Shown here piece by piece: positions 1 through 8,450 of a DNA stretch of 64,000 bases; position 1 is the stretch's first letter; every line of letters begins with the position of its first letter. The DNA comes from Sphingomonas sp. NFR04 (GTDB lineage: Bacteria; Pseudomonadota; Alphaproteobacteria; Sphingomonadales; Sphingomonadaceae), in the NCBI RefSeq assembly GCF_900114095.1, contig NZ_FORV01000004.1, positions 372,001 to 436,000 on the forward strand, given 5' to 3'. A program made the position numbers and the translations under genes. The notes below the pieces were generated by a model. That model had not been told where the DNA came from. It did no database searches and saw nothing but the letters and a program-made list of their open reading frames with translations.

Positions 1-1
1 T

Positions 2-1267
2 ACCCCGTCCGATTGGCTCGAACTGCGCCAGAATCTCCGCGGGATGCACGTCTGCGGTTTGGAGTCGGCAGACGCGAAGCAGGTCAATCTGTGGGTTCAC
101 GATCCGAGCTTCGATGGCTACGCCGTGGCGCAGTTCGGGCTTGGCGCCACACCTGGTGAGAAGCCCCGCCTCCTCTTTGTCGCGGCCCGCGATGACGTGC
201 CGCCGGGCGCCTCCCGTCCCGCCCGGCTTGCGCTGCCCGCGCTGATCGAAGCCGTGTCGGCGCGTGCGGACGAGCGCCACGCGATCGATCGGTTCGACGG
301 CGCGGTGCTGGTGGCGCAGGGCAGTCAGGTGCTGTTCCAGAAGGCCTATGGCCTGGCGGATCGCGAGAAGCACCAGCCCAACACGCTCGACACCCAGTTC
401 CGCTTCGGCTCGATGGGCAAGATGTTCACCGCGGTCGCCATCCTGCAGCTGGTGGAAGCGGGCAAGATCGCGCTCGATGCGCCGATCGGCCGCTATCTGC
501 CCGACTATCCGGATCGCGGGATCGCCACCACGGTGACGGTCGCGAACCTGCTGACCCATACCGGCGGTACCGGTGACATCTTCGGGCCCGAGTTTGACGC
601 CAACAAGGCGTCCCTCCGCACGCTGCAGGACTATGTGGCGCTCTACGGCAAGCGACCCGCGGCATTCGCGCCCGGCGAGCAGCAGGCGTACAGCAATTAC
701 GGTTTCATCCTGCTGGGCCGGATCGTCGAAACCGTCTCCGGGGGGACACACGACGCGTACATCCAGCGCCACATCTTCGATTCCGCGGGCATGGCCTCGA
801 CGGGCAACCAGCCCGAAAGCACGCTGCTGCCACGCCGGGCGGTAAGCTATATGGGGATGGAGCCGCGGCTGCAGCGCGCGGACAGGACGCTGCCGCTGAG
901 CGGGACCTCGGCAGGTGGCGGCTATGCGACGGTGGGCGACTTTCAGCGCTTCATCCTGGGGCTCACCGGCCATCGGCTGCTGCGCGCAGAAACGCTGCGG
1001 CAGCTGATCGAGGGCGGGGTGCGCCTCAAGAACGGCAGCTTCGTGCCCTTCGACTTCGGCGGCACCATGCCCGGCAGCGGCCGCTATATCGGCCATGGCG
1101 GCGGCGCCCCCGGCATGAGCGGGTCGCTGATGCACTTCCTCGACAGCGGCATCACCATCGCCGTGCTGGCCAACCGCGATCCCGGCACGGCGGAGAGCGT
1201 CGCGCTGTTTGCGGCACATCGCCTGCCGGTGGGGCCAGGCGGCGCCGGCCCTGCGCCTGCACCTTGA
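2..1267 (+). CDS. Serine hydrolase of the beta-lactamase/penicillin-binding-protein class C family, 5' end outside the window
   Basis: The reading frame is open from the first bases of the window, so the start codon lies upstream; an internal ATG at 44 is not a convincing start. The active-site signature Ser-Met-Gly-Lys is encoded at 410-421 and a Tyr-Ser-Asn triad at 689-697, followed by a His-Gly-Gly-Gly motif near the C-terminus, as expected for class C beta-lactamase/D-alanyl esterase folds. The upstream part before the catalytic domain (about 90 visible residues) looks like the DUF-type domain found before some of these hydrolases, but I cannot name it. Substrate is unknown; family members act on D-Ala peptides, esters or beta-lactams in the periplasm. 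It is not closely similar to the two serine hydrolases at the other end of the window. A short hairpin follows the stop codon. Confidence 0.85.
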   Translation, partial: TPSDWLELRQNLRGMHVCGLESADAKQVNLWVHDPSFDGYAVAQFGLGATPGEKPRLLFVAARDDVPPGASRPARLALPALIEAVSARADERHAIDRFDGAVLVAQGSQVLFQKAYGLADREKHQPNTLDTQFRFGSMGKMFTAVAILQLVEAGKIALDAPIGRYLPDYPDRGIATTVTVANLLTHTGGTGDIFGPEFDANKASLRTLQDYVALYGKRPAAFAPGEQQAYSNYGFILLGRIVETVSGGTHDAYIQRHIFDSAGMASTGNQPESTLLPRRAVSYMGMEPRLQRADRTLPLSGTSAGGGYATVGDFQRFILGLTGHRLLRAETLRQLIEGGVRLKNGSFVPFDFGGTMPGSGRYIGHGGGAPGMSGSLMHFLDSGITIAVLANRDPGTAESVALFAAHRLPVGPGGAGPAPAP

Positions 1268-1283
1268 CGCGACAGGCTGGCGG

Positions 1284-1313
1284 GCTGCCCGTCCCTGCGC
1301 GGCGGCGGGCAGC
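1284..1313. terminator. Hairpin between convergent genes
   Basis: Eight-base arms GCTGCCCG (1284-1291) and CGGGCAGC (1306-1313) lie between the convergent stop codons of the serine hydrolase and the glycosylase gene. There is no clear T-tract on either strand, so a role as a bidirectional terminator is only plausible. Confidence 0.35.
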
Positions 1314-1318
1314 GGACG

Positions 1319-1942
1319 TCAGATCGCGCTCTTGATCATCCCGTAATGGTGCCAGGCGAAGATCGCCGCGGCGCCCCGGTGCGGGCGCCAGGTCTCGGAC
1401 CATTCGCGCGTCAGCTTCTCGCTCGGGCGCTCGGGATGGCCGAGGATGCGGCCGATCTCGATCTGCACCGCCAGGTCGCCGGCGGGCCAAATGTCCGGCC
1501 GACCCTCGGCAAACAGCAGGTAGATTTCCGCCGACCAGCGGCCGATGCCCTTGATGTGGGTCAGTGCCGCGATGGCTTCCTCGTCGTCCTCGGGCAGCGC
1601 GGCGAGATCGAGTGCGCCGCTGGTCACCTGTTCGGACAGGCTGCGGGCATAGCCCATCTTCTGGCGCGATAGGCCGGCGCTGCGCAGCAGCTCGTCGCTC
1701 GCTGCCGCCAGCAGCGCGGGATCCTCGGCATTGCCCAGCACCGCGTCGAGCTTGTTCCACACCGCGGTTGCCGAGGCGACGCTCACCTGTTGCCCCACGA
1801 TCGTGCGGAGCAGCGTTGCATAGCCCGGCTCGCGGATGCGCGGCGCAGGGTATCCGGCGCGTTCGAGGGCGGCGGCGAAGGCGGGCTCGATCGTTGCCAA
1901 TGCGTCGATCGACCCCTTCAGCTGGTCGGCGGTCAAGCCCAT
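1319..1942 (-). CDS. DNA-3-methyladenine glycosylase II, AlkA-like HhH-GPD protein
   Basis: The 207-residue protein removes alkylated bases such as 3-methyladenine in base-excision repair. The helix-hairpin-helix occupies about residues 129-145 (motif HIKGIGRWSAEIYLLF), followed at the expected distance by the Gly-Asp loop with catalytic Asp156 (GDLAVQ). The IVGQQVS segment near residue 48 is also typical of the AlkA/MAG branch. It lacks the N-terminal extra domain of E. coli AlkA, as short bacterial forms do. An AAGGAAG ribosome-binding site sits 6 bases before the ATG. It is divergent from the ferredoxin gene, with 63 bases between the starts; no Ada-type operator was recognised. Confidence 0.88.
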   Translation of the reverse strand: MGLTADQLKGSIDALATIEPAFAAALERAGYPAPRIREPGYATLLRTIVGQQVSVASATAVWNKLDAVLGNAEDPALLAAASDELLRSAGLSRQKMGYARSLSEQVTSGALDLAALPEDDEEAIAALTHIKGIGRWSAEIYLLFAEGRPDIWPAGDLAVQIEIGRILGHPERPSEKLTREWSETWRPHRGAAAIFAWHHYGMIKSAI

Positions 1943-2005
1943 GGATTGCTTCCTTGAAACGGGCTCGGTTCACCGGCATGGACGCGGCGAACCAAGGAGA
2001 TGCAG

Positions 2006-2323
2006 ATGCCCCAGCTTACGGTCGTGACGCGTGACGGAACCGAACGCACGGTAACCGGCGAGGCCGGTCTCAGCGTGATGGAAGTGATTCGCGACAATGG
2101 TTTCGACGAGCTGCTGGCGCTGTGCGGCGGCTGCTGCAGCTGTGCCACCTGCCATGTCCATGTCGACCCGGAATTTGCGGACAAACTGCCCAAGATGAGC
2201 ATGGACGAGGACGATCTGCTCGACAGCACGAGCGATCGCGACGCGACCTCGCGGCTTTCGTGCCAGCTGCCCTTCACCGATGCGCTGGACGGGCTGCGCG
2301 TGCGGATCGCCGCCGAGGATTGA
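2006..2323 (+). CDS. 2Fe-2S ferredoxin, adrenodoxin/vertebrate type
   Basis: A 105-residue electron carrier for P450s, Rieske oxygenases or Fe-S assembly. Cluster ligands are Cys40, Cys46, Cys49 (C-x5-C-x2-C) and Cys86, with two extra cysteines (43, 44) inside the binding loop. The acidic Met-Asp-Glu-Asp-Asp helix after the loop is the usual partner-docking surface of this subgroup. An ATG at 2000 is in frame, but the AAGGAG ribosome-binding site (1994-1999) overlaps it and is 6 bases before the ATG at 2006, so the second ATG is chosen. No P450 or ferredoxin reductase gene is nearby, so the partner cannot be inferred from context. Confidence 0.92.
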   Translation: MPQLTVVTRDGTERTVTGEAGLSVMEVIRDNGFDELLALCGGCCSCATCHVHVDPEFADKLPKMSMDEDDLLDSTSDRDATSRLSCQLPFTDALDGLRVRIAAED

Positions 2324-2358
2324 GAACGGGCGGGGAGGGGGAACCTGCGGCCCCCTTT

Positions 2359-2453
2359 GTCATCCCCGCGAAGGCGGGGATCCATTCGCCTGTGCGCTGG
2401 GGGCAGGAACCGTTGCTTCAGGGCCAATGGATTCCCGCCTTCGCGGGAATGAC
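2359..2453. repeat. Intergenic inverted repeat with nested hairpins
   Basis: Two 28-base arms (2359-2386 and 2426-2453) are inverted copies that differ at only two positions, and those two differences compensate each other inside each arm's own small stem (CCCCGC-GAA-GGCGGGG versus TCCCGC-GAA-GGCGGGA). This suggests a selected RNA or DNA hairpin of a dispersed repeat family. It lies between the ends of the convergent ferredoxin and GH16 genes and could also end transcription. Confidence 0.8.
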
Positions 2454-2470
2454 GGACGTGCGAGTGCGGG

Positions 2471-3349
2471 TCACCGCGCTGCCTTCTGCCAGACGCGGAC
2501 ATAATCGACCTCCATTCGCGCCGGGAAAGCGGCGGGATCCACGCCCTGCATGCCGCCCCAGCCGCCCACCGCGACGTTGAGCAGCAGATATTGCGGCTTG
2601 TCGAAGGGCCAGGTGGCGGGATCGCCCTTATGGTCGTTGTCGAAGCGCATATAGGCATGGCCGTCGACCCCGATCAGGATGCGGTCCCTGGTCCAGTCGA
2701 GCTGGTAGGTATGGAACGCGGTGCAGGCGTCCGGCACCCGCGTCGTGGCGCCCTTCTGGGTGTGCTGGGCGTGGTTATAGGCGCCGGTGTGGATGGTGCC
2801 GTGGACCGTCTCCGGATCCCAGCCGACCAGCTCCATCACATCGATCTCGCCCAGCCGCGGCCAGCCGCCGCTGCCATCGGCGCCGAGCAGCCAGATCGCC
2901 GGCCATAGCCCCTTGCCGCAAGCGAGCTTGGCGCGGACCTCGATGAAGCCATAGGTCCAGCTGGCGAGGCCGCGGGTGAGCAGCCGGGCGGAGCTATAGT
3001 CCTGGCCGCCATAATCGGGCTGGCCGGTCAGCCGCTCGCGGCGCGCCTCGATGACGAGATGGCCGTTCTCGACGCGCGCATTCTCGGGGCGGTTCGCGGC
3101 GTAATATTGCAGTTCCTGGTTGTACCAGCCGTCGCGGTTGCGGGCGGTATCATAGGTCCAGCGCCTCGCATCGGGCAGTCGGCCCGAATCGAACTCGTCC
3201 GCCCACACGAGTCGCGCCCCCTCGGAGACGGCGATCGATTCGTTAGTCGCGGCGGGGGCGGGCGGCAAGGCGGCGGTCTGCGCGACCGCCGCTGCCGGCA
3301 GGAACCAGGCTGCGGCGGCGGCCGCCTGAGCGGACCGCCGCCGGTGCAT
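2471..3349 (-). CDS. Secreted glycoside hydrolase family 16 (beta-glucanase/laminarinase type)
   Basis: The roughly 292-residue protein starts with a basic region and an alanine-rich hydrophobic stretch ending near AVAQ, a likely Sec signal peptide. The GH16 catalytic signature reads GEIDVMELVG, with nucleophile Glu168, Asp170 and acid/base Glu173. Tryptophan-rich sugar-binding motifs flank it (GLWPAIWLL before it and a FDWTRD-like strand after it), and the C-terminal DYVRVWQ strand is typical. Likely substrates are beta-1,3- or mixed-linkage glucans. The start ATG overlaps the infC stop codon (TGATG), so its translation is probably coupled to infC; a GTG one codon earlier is an alternative. 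This is an unexpected partner for a translation-factor gene. Confidence 0.9.
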   Translation of the reverse strand: MHRRRSAQAAAAAAWFLPAAAVAQTAALPPAPAATNESIAVSEGARLVWADEFDSGRLPDARRWTYDTARNRDGWYNQELQYYAANRPENARVENGHLVIEARRERLTGQPDYGGQDYSSARLLTRGLASWTYGFIEVRAKLACGKGLWPAIWLLGADGSGGWPRLGEIDVMELVGWDPETVHGTIHTGAYNHAQHTQKGATTRVPDACTAFHTYQLDWTRDRILIGVDGHAYMRFDNDHKGDPATWPFDKPQYLLLNVAVGGWGGMQGVDPAAFPARMEVDYVRVWQKAAR

Positions 3350-3885
3350 CACTTGGGCGAGAGCACCATCAGCATCTGACGGCCTTCCATGCGCGGATAG
3401 CTCTCCACCTTCGCCACTTCCGCCGCGTCCTGCTGAACGCGCTGGAGCAGTTGCATGCCGAGCTGGCCATGCGAAAGCTCACGGCCGCGGAAGCGCAGGG
3501 TGATCTTCACCTTGTCGCCTTCGCCGATGAACTTCAGCACGTTACGCATCTTCACGTCGTAATCGTGGTCATCGATGTTGGGACGCATCTTGATCTCTTT
3601 GATCTCCTGCGTCTTCTGGGTCTTGCGTGCGAGGTTCGCCTTCTTCTGCGCCTCGTACTTGAACTTGCCCACATCGAGGAACTTGGCGACGGGCGGATCG
3701 GCGTTGGGCGACACTTCGACGAGGTCGAGCCCGACCTCGGCAGCCTGCGCCATCGCCTCGCGCGTGTACATCACGCCAAGATTCTCGCCGTCCTGGTCGA
3801 TCACGCGAACCTTGGGCGACTGGATGAATTCGTTAAACCGCGGCCCGTTCAGCGGCATCGCGGGCGCCATCGGGCGCCGGGGCAT
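3349..3885 (-). CDS. infC: Translation initiation factor IF-3
   Basis: IF-3 binds the 30S subunit, prevents premature 50S joining and proofreads start-codon and initiator-tRNA pairing. The 178-residue protein has the IF-3 N-terminal domain (about residues 12-80, with ENLGVM and the [18 protein letters not shown] signature), a lysine-rich linker and the C-terminal domain with the conserved [10 protein letters not shown] strand. The ATG at 3885 has no ribosome-binding site at a normal distance. The only good one (AGGAG, 3906-3910) is 8 bases before an in-frame ATA at 3897-3895, so the true start may be this rare codon, adding four residues. IF-3 genes are known for non-AUG starts used in autoregulation. 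The usual followers rpmI and rplT are absent; a GH16 gene overlaps the stop instead. Confidence 0.96.
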   Translation of the reverse strand: MPRRPMAPAMPLNGPRFNEFIQSPKVRVIDQDGENLGVMYTREAMAQAAEVGLDLVEVSPNADPPVAKFLDVGKFKYEAQKKANLARKTQKTQEIKEIKMRPNIDDHDYDVKMRNVLKFIGEGDKVKITLRFRGRELSHGQLGMQLLQRVQQDAAEVAKVESYPRMEGRQMLMVLSPK

Positions 3886-3894
3886 GGGAGAACG

Positions 3895-3910
3895 TATAAG
3901 ACTGGCTCCT
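3895..3910 (-). promoter_or_regulatory. infC ribosome-binding site with possible ATA start codon
   Basis: On the minus strand, AGGAG (3910-3906) is followed after 8 bases by ATA (3897-3895), in frame with infC. The first ATG is 20 bases from the same AGGAG, too far for efficient initiation. Rare starts (AUU, AUC, AUA) are established for infC in other bacteria and let IF-3 repress its own translation. Confidence 0.5.
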
Positions 3911-4110
3911 GTAGTTGATCAGCGTCCTATATAGACATGAATTGGCCGCGAGAGAAGGTCTCGCGCACGCCATTCTGCAGCGATATTGCGCGGCAGGCGC
4001 AGCGCCGTGCCCGAAAAAGCCGCCCCGCACACTACGGTAGTCCGTGCTTTTCCTATAAAGGCGTTAAGGTCGGCGCGTGTGCATGCGTCGCCAAGGACGG
4101 GGGTTTAACA

Positions 4111-4800
4111 ATGCAGTGGATGGTTCGGGCGGCGGCATGTTTCGCCGCGACGATGGTTGCGGGTTCGGCGCTGGCGCAGTCTGCCGACGGCGAGGGCCGG
4201 GTGAGCCTGGGCGTGACCGCGGGTACGCTGGGCGTGGGTCCGGAGGTAGGCTATCGCTTCAACCAGCATGTCGGCGTCCGCGCCAACAGCGGTTTCCTCG
4301 GCATCGATCATGACTTCAGCTCCGATGGTATCGAGTATCGCGGCCATGCCAAGCTGAGCTCGGGCGGGGTGATCGTCGACGTCTATCCGTTCGGCGGCGG
4401 CTTCCGGCTGTCCGGCGGGGCGCGGTACAATGGCAACGAAGCCCGAGTGCGCGCAACGCCGACCGGGGCGACCCAGATCGGTGACCGGGTGTTCACGCCC
4501 ACCGAAATCGGCACCATCACCGGCCGCGCCGATGTGCGCGAGTTCGTGCCGCAGCTGACGCTCGGCTATGGCGGCGGGCTGCGCAAGGGGCTGAGCTTCA
4601 ATATCGAGGCCGGCGCGCTGTTCCAGGGCGCAGTGCGCATCCGCGACTTCACTTCGAACGGCACGCTCGCGACCGATCCGACGGTGGCCGGCGACACCTA
4701 TCGGACCGAGCTGGGCAAGCAGAAGCGCAAGCTGCAGGACCGCGCCGACGACTACCCCGTCTATCCGATCCTGCAGGTCGGGGTGAAATATCGCTTCTGA
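4111..4800 (+). CDS. Outer-membrane beta-barrel protein, hypothetical
   Basis: A 229-residue exported protein whose ATG at 4111 follows a purine-rich AAGGACGGGGG stretch. The first ~22 residues form a signal peptide ending at SALAQ. The rest alternates short amphipathic strands with glycine- and aspartate-rich turns and ends in an aromatic strand finishing YRF, the usual C-terminal signal for BAM-dependent insertion. The pattern (LGVTAGTLGVGPEVGYRF near the start) matches small porin-like or OmpW/OmpX-like barrels common in sphingomonads. No specific substrate can be assigned. It stands alone between the divergent infC and the convergent Uma2 gene. Confidence 0.8.
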   Translation: MQWMVRAAACFAATMVAGSALAQSADGEGRVSLGVTAGTLGVGPEVGYRFNQHVGVRANSGFLGIDHDFSSDGIEYRGHAKLSSGGVIVDVYPFGGGFRLSGGARYNGNEARVRATPTGATQIGDRVFTPTEIGTITGRADVREFVPQLTLGYGGGLRKGLSFNIEAGALFQGAVRIRDFTSNGTLATDPTVAGDTYRTELGKQKRKLQDRADDYPVYPILQVGVKYRF

Positions 4801-4808
4801 ACGATCGG

Positions 4809-4835
4809 CGGGCGGTGCGCCTTCGTGCCGCCCGC
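4809..4835. terminator. Hairpin between convergent genes
   Basis: Arms GCGGGCGG (4809-4816) and CCGCCCGC (4828-4835) lie directly between the stop codons of the barrel-protein gene and the convergent Uma2 gene. T-tracts are short, so a terminator role is likely but not certain. Confidence 0.45.
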
Positions 4836-5405
4836 TCAATCCAGCGCGTCGAGGCGGATCGTCACGTCCGGGAAGAGCAGCGGCGTGACCGTATCGTGCG
4901 CCTCATATTCCTCGACATCGGCATAGACGCCATGCTCGGCCGCGCGGTGGATGCGGATCGTCTGGCGGACCGCGTCGACCACCCAATAATCGCGCACGCC
5001 GTATCTGGCGTAGAGCGGCGCCTTGACGCGCAGGTCGTAGGGCAGCGAGCTGTCGGCGACTTCGATCAGCAGCAGGACGTCGGGGCCGCGAATTCCGCGC
5101 ATCTTCGTCGCAACGGGCACGACGAGCAGGTCCGGCTCTACCAGCGTATTCTCGGACAATGTCAGCGAAGGCGCCGGATAGACGCGCACGGCGTCCGGCA
5201 AGCCGCGGACCAGCGCCCAGTTCAGCCTGCCTTCCATCATCGAGTGCCAGTTGGCCTTGGCCGCTGCCATCGGCACCATCTCCCCCTCGATCAGCTCGAT
5301 ATGCTCGTTCTCGCGCAGCACGCCGGTGGCCGTCAGATCGTAGATCTCGTCGACCGTCAGTCGGGCGGGAAGGAGGCCCCGGCGCACGTTCTGGAACAGC
5401 GTCAT
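4836..5405 (-). CDS. Uma2 family (DUF820) putative endonuclease
   Basis: A 189-residue protein of the PD-(D/E)XK-fold Uma2 family. Visible family features are the ELIEGEMVPM segment (residues ~38-47), VEPDLLVVP (~89-97), the LLLIEVADSSL strand with catalytic-type Glu (~112-122) and YARYGVRDYWVVD (~132-144). Uma2 proteins are abundant in cyanobacteria and some alphaproteobacteria; their targets are unknown and several are thought to be remnants of mobile nucleases. The gene lies just downstream of thrS on the same strand, separated by a strong hairpin, so co-transcription is uncertain. Confidence 0.85.
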   Translation of the reverse strand: MTLFQNVRRGLLPARLTVDEIYDLTATGVLRENEHIELIEGEMVPMAAAKANWHSMMEGRLNWALVRGLPDAVRVYPAPSLTLSENTLVEPDLLVVPVATKMRGIRGPDVLLLIEVADSSLPYDLRVKAPLYARYGVRDYWVVDAVRQTIRIHRAAEHGVYADVEEYEAHDTVTPLLFPDVTIRLDALD

Positions 5406-5456
5406 GCGCTGAGGATAACAGCTTCTCGATTATGGTGCGAGGCTCGTCGCCATCGT

Positions 5457-5480
5457 CCCCCTCCCGCAAGCGGGAGGGGG
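5457..5480 (-). terminator. Perfect hairpin downstream of thrS
   Basis: Perfect 11-base arms (5457-5467 and 5470-5480; CCCCCTCCCGC / GCGGGAGGGGG) with a two-base gap begin 14 bases past the thrS stop. No T-tract follows on the minus strand, so it may stabilise the transcript end or act as a weak terminator before the Uma2 gene. Confidence 0.5.
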
Positions 5481-5493
5481 ATTGGACGGTCGC

Positions 5494-7494
5494 TCAGCGA
5501 AGATCCGGTGCCAGCGCTTCGGCCTTGAGCCGTTCGATCGCCTCGTCCAGCGTCAGCATGGTCTGGCCCTGGCTGCCGAGCACGCGGAGCGCCACGGTGC
5601 TCTCCTCCGCCTCGCGCTTGCCGACGACCAGCAGGTTCGGCACCTTGGCCAGCGAGTGCTCGCGCACCTTGTAGTTGATCTTCTCGTTGCGCAGGTCGCT
5701 CTCGACGCGGATGCCCGCGGCCTGGAGCTTCGCCACCACCTCGCGCGCATAGTCGTCGGCATCGGAGACGATCGTCGCGACCACCGCCTGCACCGGCGCG
5801 AGCCAGGTCGGCAGCTTGCCGGCGAAATGCTCGATCAGGATGCCGATGAACCGCTCGTACGAGCCGAAGATCGCGCGGTGGAGCATCACCGGCCGGTGCC
5901 GCTCGCCATCCTCGCCGACGTACGACGCGTCGAGCCGCTCGGGCAGCACCCGGTCCGACTGGATGGTGCCGACCTGCCAGGTACGGCCGATCGCGTCGGT
6001 GAGGTGCCATTCCAGCTTCGGCGCGTAGAAGGCGCCTTCGCCGGGCAGTTCCTCCCAGCCATATTCCGGCGTGGCGAGACCGGCCGCGACCACCGCGTCG
6101 CGCAGCTCGTTCTCGGCCTGGTCCCACATTTCGTCGGTGCCGAAGCGCTTCTCCGGGCGCAGCGCCAGCTTGATCGCGTAGGTGAAGCCGAAATGCTTGT
6201 AGACCCGGTCGGCCAGCGCGCAGAACGCCTTCACCTCGTCGACGATCTGGTCCTCGCGGCAGAAGATATGGCCGTCGTCCTGGGTGAACTGGCGGACGCG
6301 CATCAGCCCGTGCAGCGCGCCGTGCGGCTCGTTGCGGTGGCAGCAGCCATTCTCGACCAGCCGCATCGGCAGGTCGCGATACGACTTGATGCCCTGCTTG
6401 AAGATCAGGATGTGCGCGGGGCAGTTCATCGGCTTGAGCGCCATCCACTGCGCGTCGGCGGACACCATCGGACCTTCGTCCTCGATGTTCGGGGTCTCGT
6501 CGGGGATGACGAACATGTTCTGGCGATACTTGCCCCAGTGGCCGGACTGCTCCCACTGGCGCGCGTCCATCACCTGCGGGGTCTTCACTTCCTTGCTGCC
6601 CGCGCCGTTGACCGCGCGGCGCATATAATCCTCGAGCACGCGGTAGATGACATAGCCGTTGGGGTGCCAGAACACCGAGCCATGCGCCTCCTGCTGGAGG
6701 TGGAACAGGTCCATCTCCGCGCCGAGCTTGCGGTGGTCGCGCTTGGCGGCCTCCTCCAGGCGCGTCAGATGCTCCTGGAGCTGCTTCTTGTTCAGCCAGC
6801 CGGTGCCGTAGATGCGGCTGAGCATCGCGTTCTTCTGGTCGCCGCGCCAATAGGCGCCCGACACGCGCGTCAGCTTGAACGCATCCGCCGCGACCTTGCC
6901 GGTGGAGGCGAGATGGGGCCCGCGGCACATGTCGAGCCAGGCGTCCTCGCCCTTGCCGGCGCGGTAGACGGTCAGCTCCTCGCCCTCGGGGAGCTCCTTG
7001 GCCCACTCCGCCTTGAAGGTCTCGCCTTGCGCGGTCCAGCGCGCGATCAGGTCGGCGCGCGACCAGACTTCGCGGATCAGCGGCTCGTCGCGCGCGATGA
7101 TGCGGCGCATCTCCTCCTCGATCGCCGGCAGGTCCTCCTCGGTGAAGGGGCGGTCCTTGGGGGCGAAGTCGTAATAGAAGCCGTCGTCGGTCGACGGGCC
7201 GAAGGTGATCTGCGTGCCGGGGAACAGGTGCTGCACCGCTTCGGCGAGGATGTGCGCATAGTCATGGCGCGCGAGTTCGAGCGCGTCGGCCTCGTCCTTG
7301 GCGGTGACGAGCGCGAGTTGCGCATCGCCCTCGAACGGACGGCCGATGTCGCGCAGCTCGCCATCGACGCGCGCGGCGAGCGCCGCCTTGGCGAGGCCGG
7401 GGCCGATCGCCGCGGCGATGTCCGCCGGGGTAGTCCCCGGGGCTACCTCGCGGACGGAACCGTCGGGCAGCGTAATGCGGAACATCTCGGACAC
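5494..7494 (-). CDS. thrS: Threonyl-tRNA synthetase
   Basis: ThrS charges tRNA-Thr and edits mis-attached serine. The order is TGS domain (first ~65 residues, [13 protein letters not shown]), the second additional editing domain, the class II catalytic core (motif 2 region [15 protein letters not shown]) with zinc ligands in MNCPAHI and in [10 protein letters not shown], and the anticodon-binding domain at the C-terminus. Length is normal for the family. An ATG at 7512 gives six more residues, but a GTG at 7494 lies 8 bases after an AAAGGGG site and gives the usual short N-terminus starting just before the TGS domain, so it is preferred. thrS and infC often neighbour each other; here Uma2 and an outer-membrane gene separate them. 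Confidence 0.97.
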   Translation of the reverse strand: MSEMFRITLPDGSVREVAPGTTPADIAAAIGPGLAKAALAARVDGELRDIGRPFEGDAQLALVTAKDEADALELARHDYAHILAEAVQHLFPGTQITFGPSTDDGFYYDFAPKDRPFTEEDLPAIEEEMRRIIARDEPLIREVWSRADLIARWTAQGETFKAEWAKELPEGEELTVYRAGKGEDAWLDMCRGPHLASTGKVAADAFKLTRVSGAYWRGDQKNAMLSRIYGTGWLNKKQLQEHLTRLEEAAKRDHRKLGAEMDLFHLQQEAHGSVFWHPNGYVIYRVLEDYMRRAVNGAGSKEVKTPQVMDARQWEQSGHWGKYRQNMFVIPDETPNIEDEGPMVSADAQWMALKPMNCPAHILIFKQGIKSYRDLPMRLVENGCCHRNEPHGALHGLMRVRQFTQDDGHIFCREDQIVDEVKAFCALADRVYKHFGFTYAIKLALRPEKRFGTDEMWDQAENELRDAVVAAGLATPEYGWEELPGEGAFYAPKLEWHLTDAIGRTWQVGTIQSDRVLPERLDASYVGEDGERHRPVMLHRAIFGSYERFIGILIEHFAGKLPTWLAPVQAVVATIVSDADDYAREVVAKLQAAGIRVESDLRNEKINYKVREHSLAKVPNLLVVGKREAEESTVALRVLGSQGQTMLTLDEAIERLKAEALAPDLR

Positions 7495-7635
7495 GGGAAG
7501 AACCCCTTTCATGGGTGTGGAACGAAGCGCGGCTTATGCCCGCGCGGGTGCGATATAGGCAAGGCTTTGGCGAAAGGGCAGGGGCAGGGGGATTTGGGGG
7601 TGGTGCGGCGGGCGTCGCCAGCATAGCCTGCGGGC

Positions 7636-7992
7636 ATGGACGCCAGCCACCACATCGTCGCTATCCTGCCCTGCCGCGATCTCGACGCGAGCACCGCCTT
7701 CTACCGCCGCCTGGGGCTGGAGGTGGCCAGCGATTACGGCCATTACCGCATTCTCGCCGATGGTCGCGGCTGGCACCTGCACCTGCGGCACGAGGCGAAC
7801 ACGCCCCAGGCGCCGGACAATCCCTTCGGGCTGTACCTCTATGTCGCGGATGTCGACGCGGTGGCGGATCGGGTGCGCGAGGCAATCATCCAGCCAGGCA
7901 CGCCGCATGCGATGCCGTGGGGGACCTACGAGTTTGCGGTGTCCGATCCCGATGGGGCGCTGGTGCGGGTGGGGCGGGTGCTGGCGGAGTAA
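7636..7992 (+). CDS. VOC (glyoxalase/bleomycin-resistance) superfamily protein
   Basis: A 118-residue single-domain protein with the two beta-alpha-beta-beta-beta halves of the VOC fold: the first runs through CRDLDASTAFYRRLGLEV and ends in HLHLRH, the second includes LYLYVADVDAVADRV and ends in FAVSDPDGALVRVGR. The conserved metal-ligand-like His (WHLHLR) and the usual SDPDG turn are present. These proteins include glyoxalases, dioxygenases and antibiotic-binding resistance proteins; its ligand cannot be read from sequence. It is divergent from thrS and followed by a small unrelated gene. Confidence 0.85.
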   Translation: MDASHHIVAILPCRDLDASTAFYRRLGLEVASDYGHYRILADGRGWHLHLRHEANTPQAPDNPFGLYLYVADVDAVADRVREAIIQPGTPHAMPWGTYEFAVSDPDGALVRVGRVLAE

Positions 7993-8065
7993 GGCCCGCG
8001 CTTTCAAGAAAGCGATCCGTCACCCGTAAGCGCTCGCATTGTGAAACGGGTTCGAGAGGTTGGGA

Positions 8066-8344
8066 ATGGCGCCGACAGAGGAAGAGCTTGCAAACCGGAT
8101 CGTGCGCCATTTGTCGTGGCGAAACACGGAGACGGTTGCACTTATTTGGCGCGGCTACCTAGCGGGGCTGCTCGAATGGGGTTTGATCGAGGTGTCCACC
8201 TACGATCGTCTTTTGAAGCTGCTGCCGAAAGTCGGCAGCAAAGCGTTATACGAGCTCTTTGCAGACGAGCCGGTCAGTCCCGAACAAGAGGCGGAGATAG
8301 ACGCATATCTCGCGCCGAGCGCGCAGCCTGAAAGTGATGGTTGA
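8066..8344 (+). CDS. Hypothetical protein, 92 residues
   Basis: I do not recognise a family. The ATG at 8066 follows a GAGAGG site with 6-base spacing, so it is preferred over an in-frame TTG at 8060. The protein looks soluble and mostly helical: an acidic N-terminal helix, a WRGYLAGLLEWGLIEVSTYD segment and a C-terminal acidic tail with PEQEAEIDAYL. Codon use is like the surrounding genes. It lies between the VOC gene and a convergent MAPEG gene. Confidence 0.6.
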   Translation: MAPTEEELANRIVRHLSWRNTETVALIWRGYLAGLLEWGLIEVSTYDRLLKLLPKVGSKALYELFADEPVSPEQEAEIDAYLAPSAQPESDG

Positions 8345-8450
8345 GTCGGCTGCTAGGGCGAATCGCGCGCGAGGCCGTACATGGTTGAGCCACCCGGCGT
8401 CGGTCCAATCGCAGCGGAAGCGACGCAAGCGGCGACCATGAGCCGCTCAG

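Noticed and set aside
5482..7626. 714-residue plus-strand frame opposite thrS
   Set aside because: thrS on the other strand has all family motifs; this frame is a GC-driven antisense artefact.
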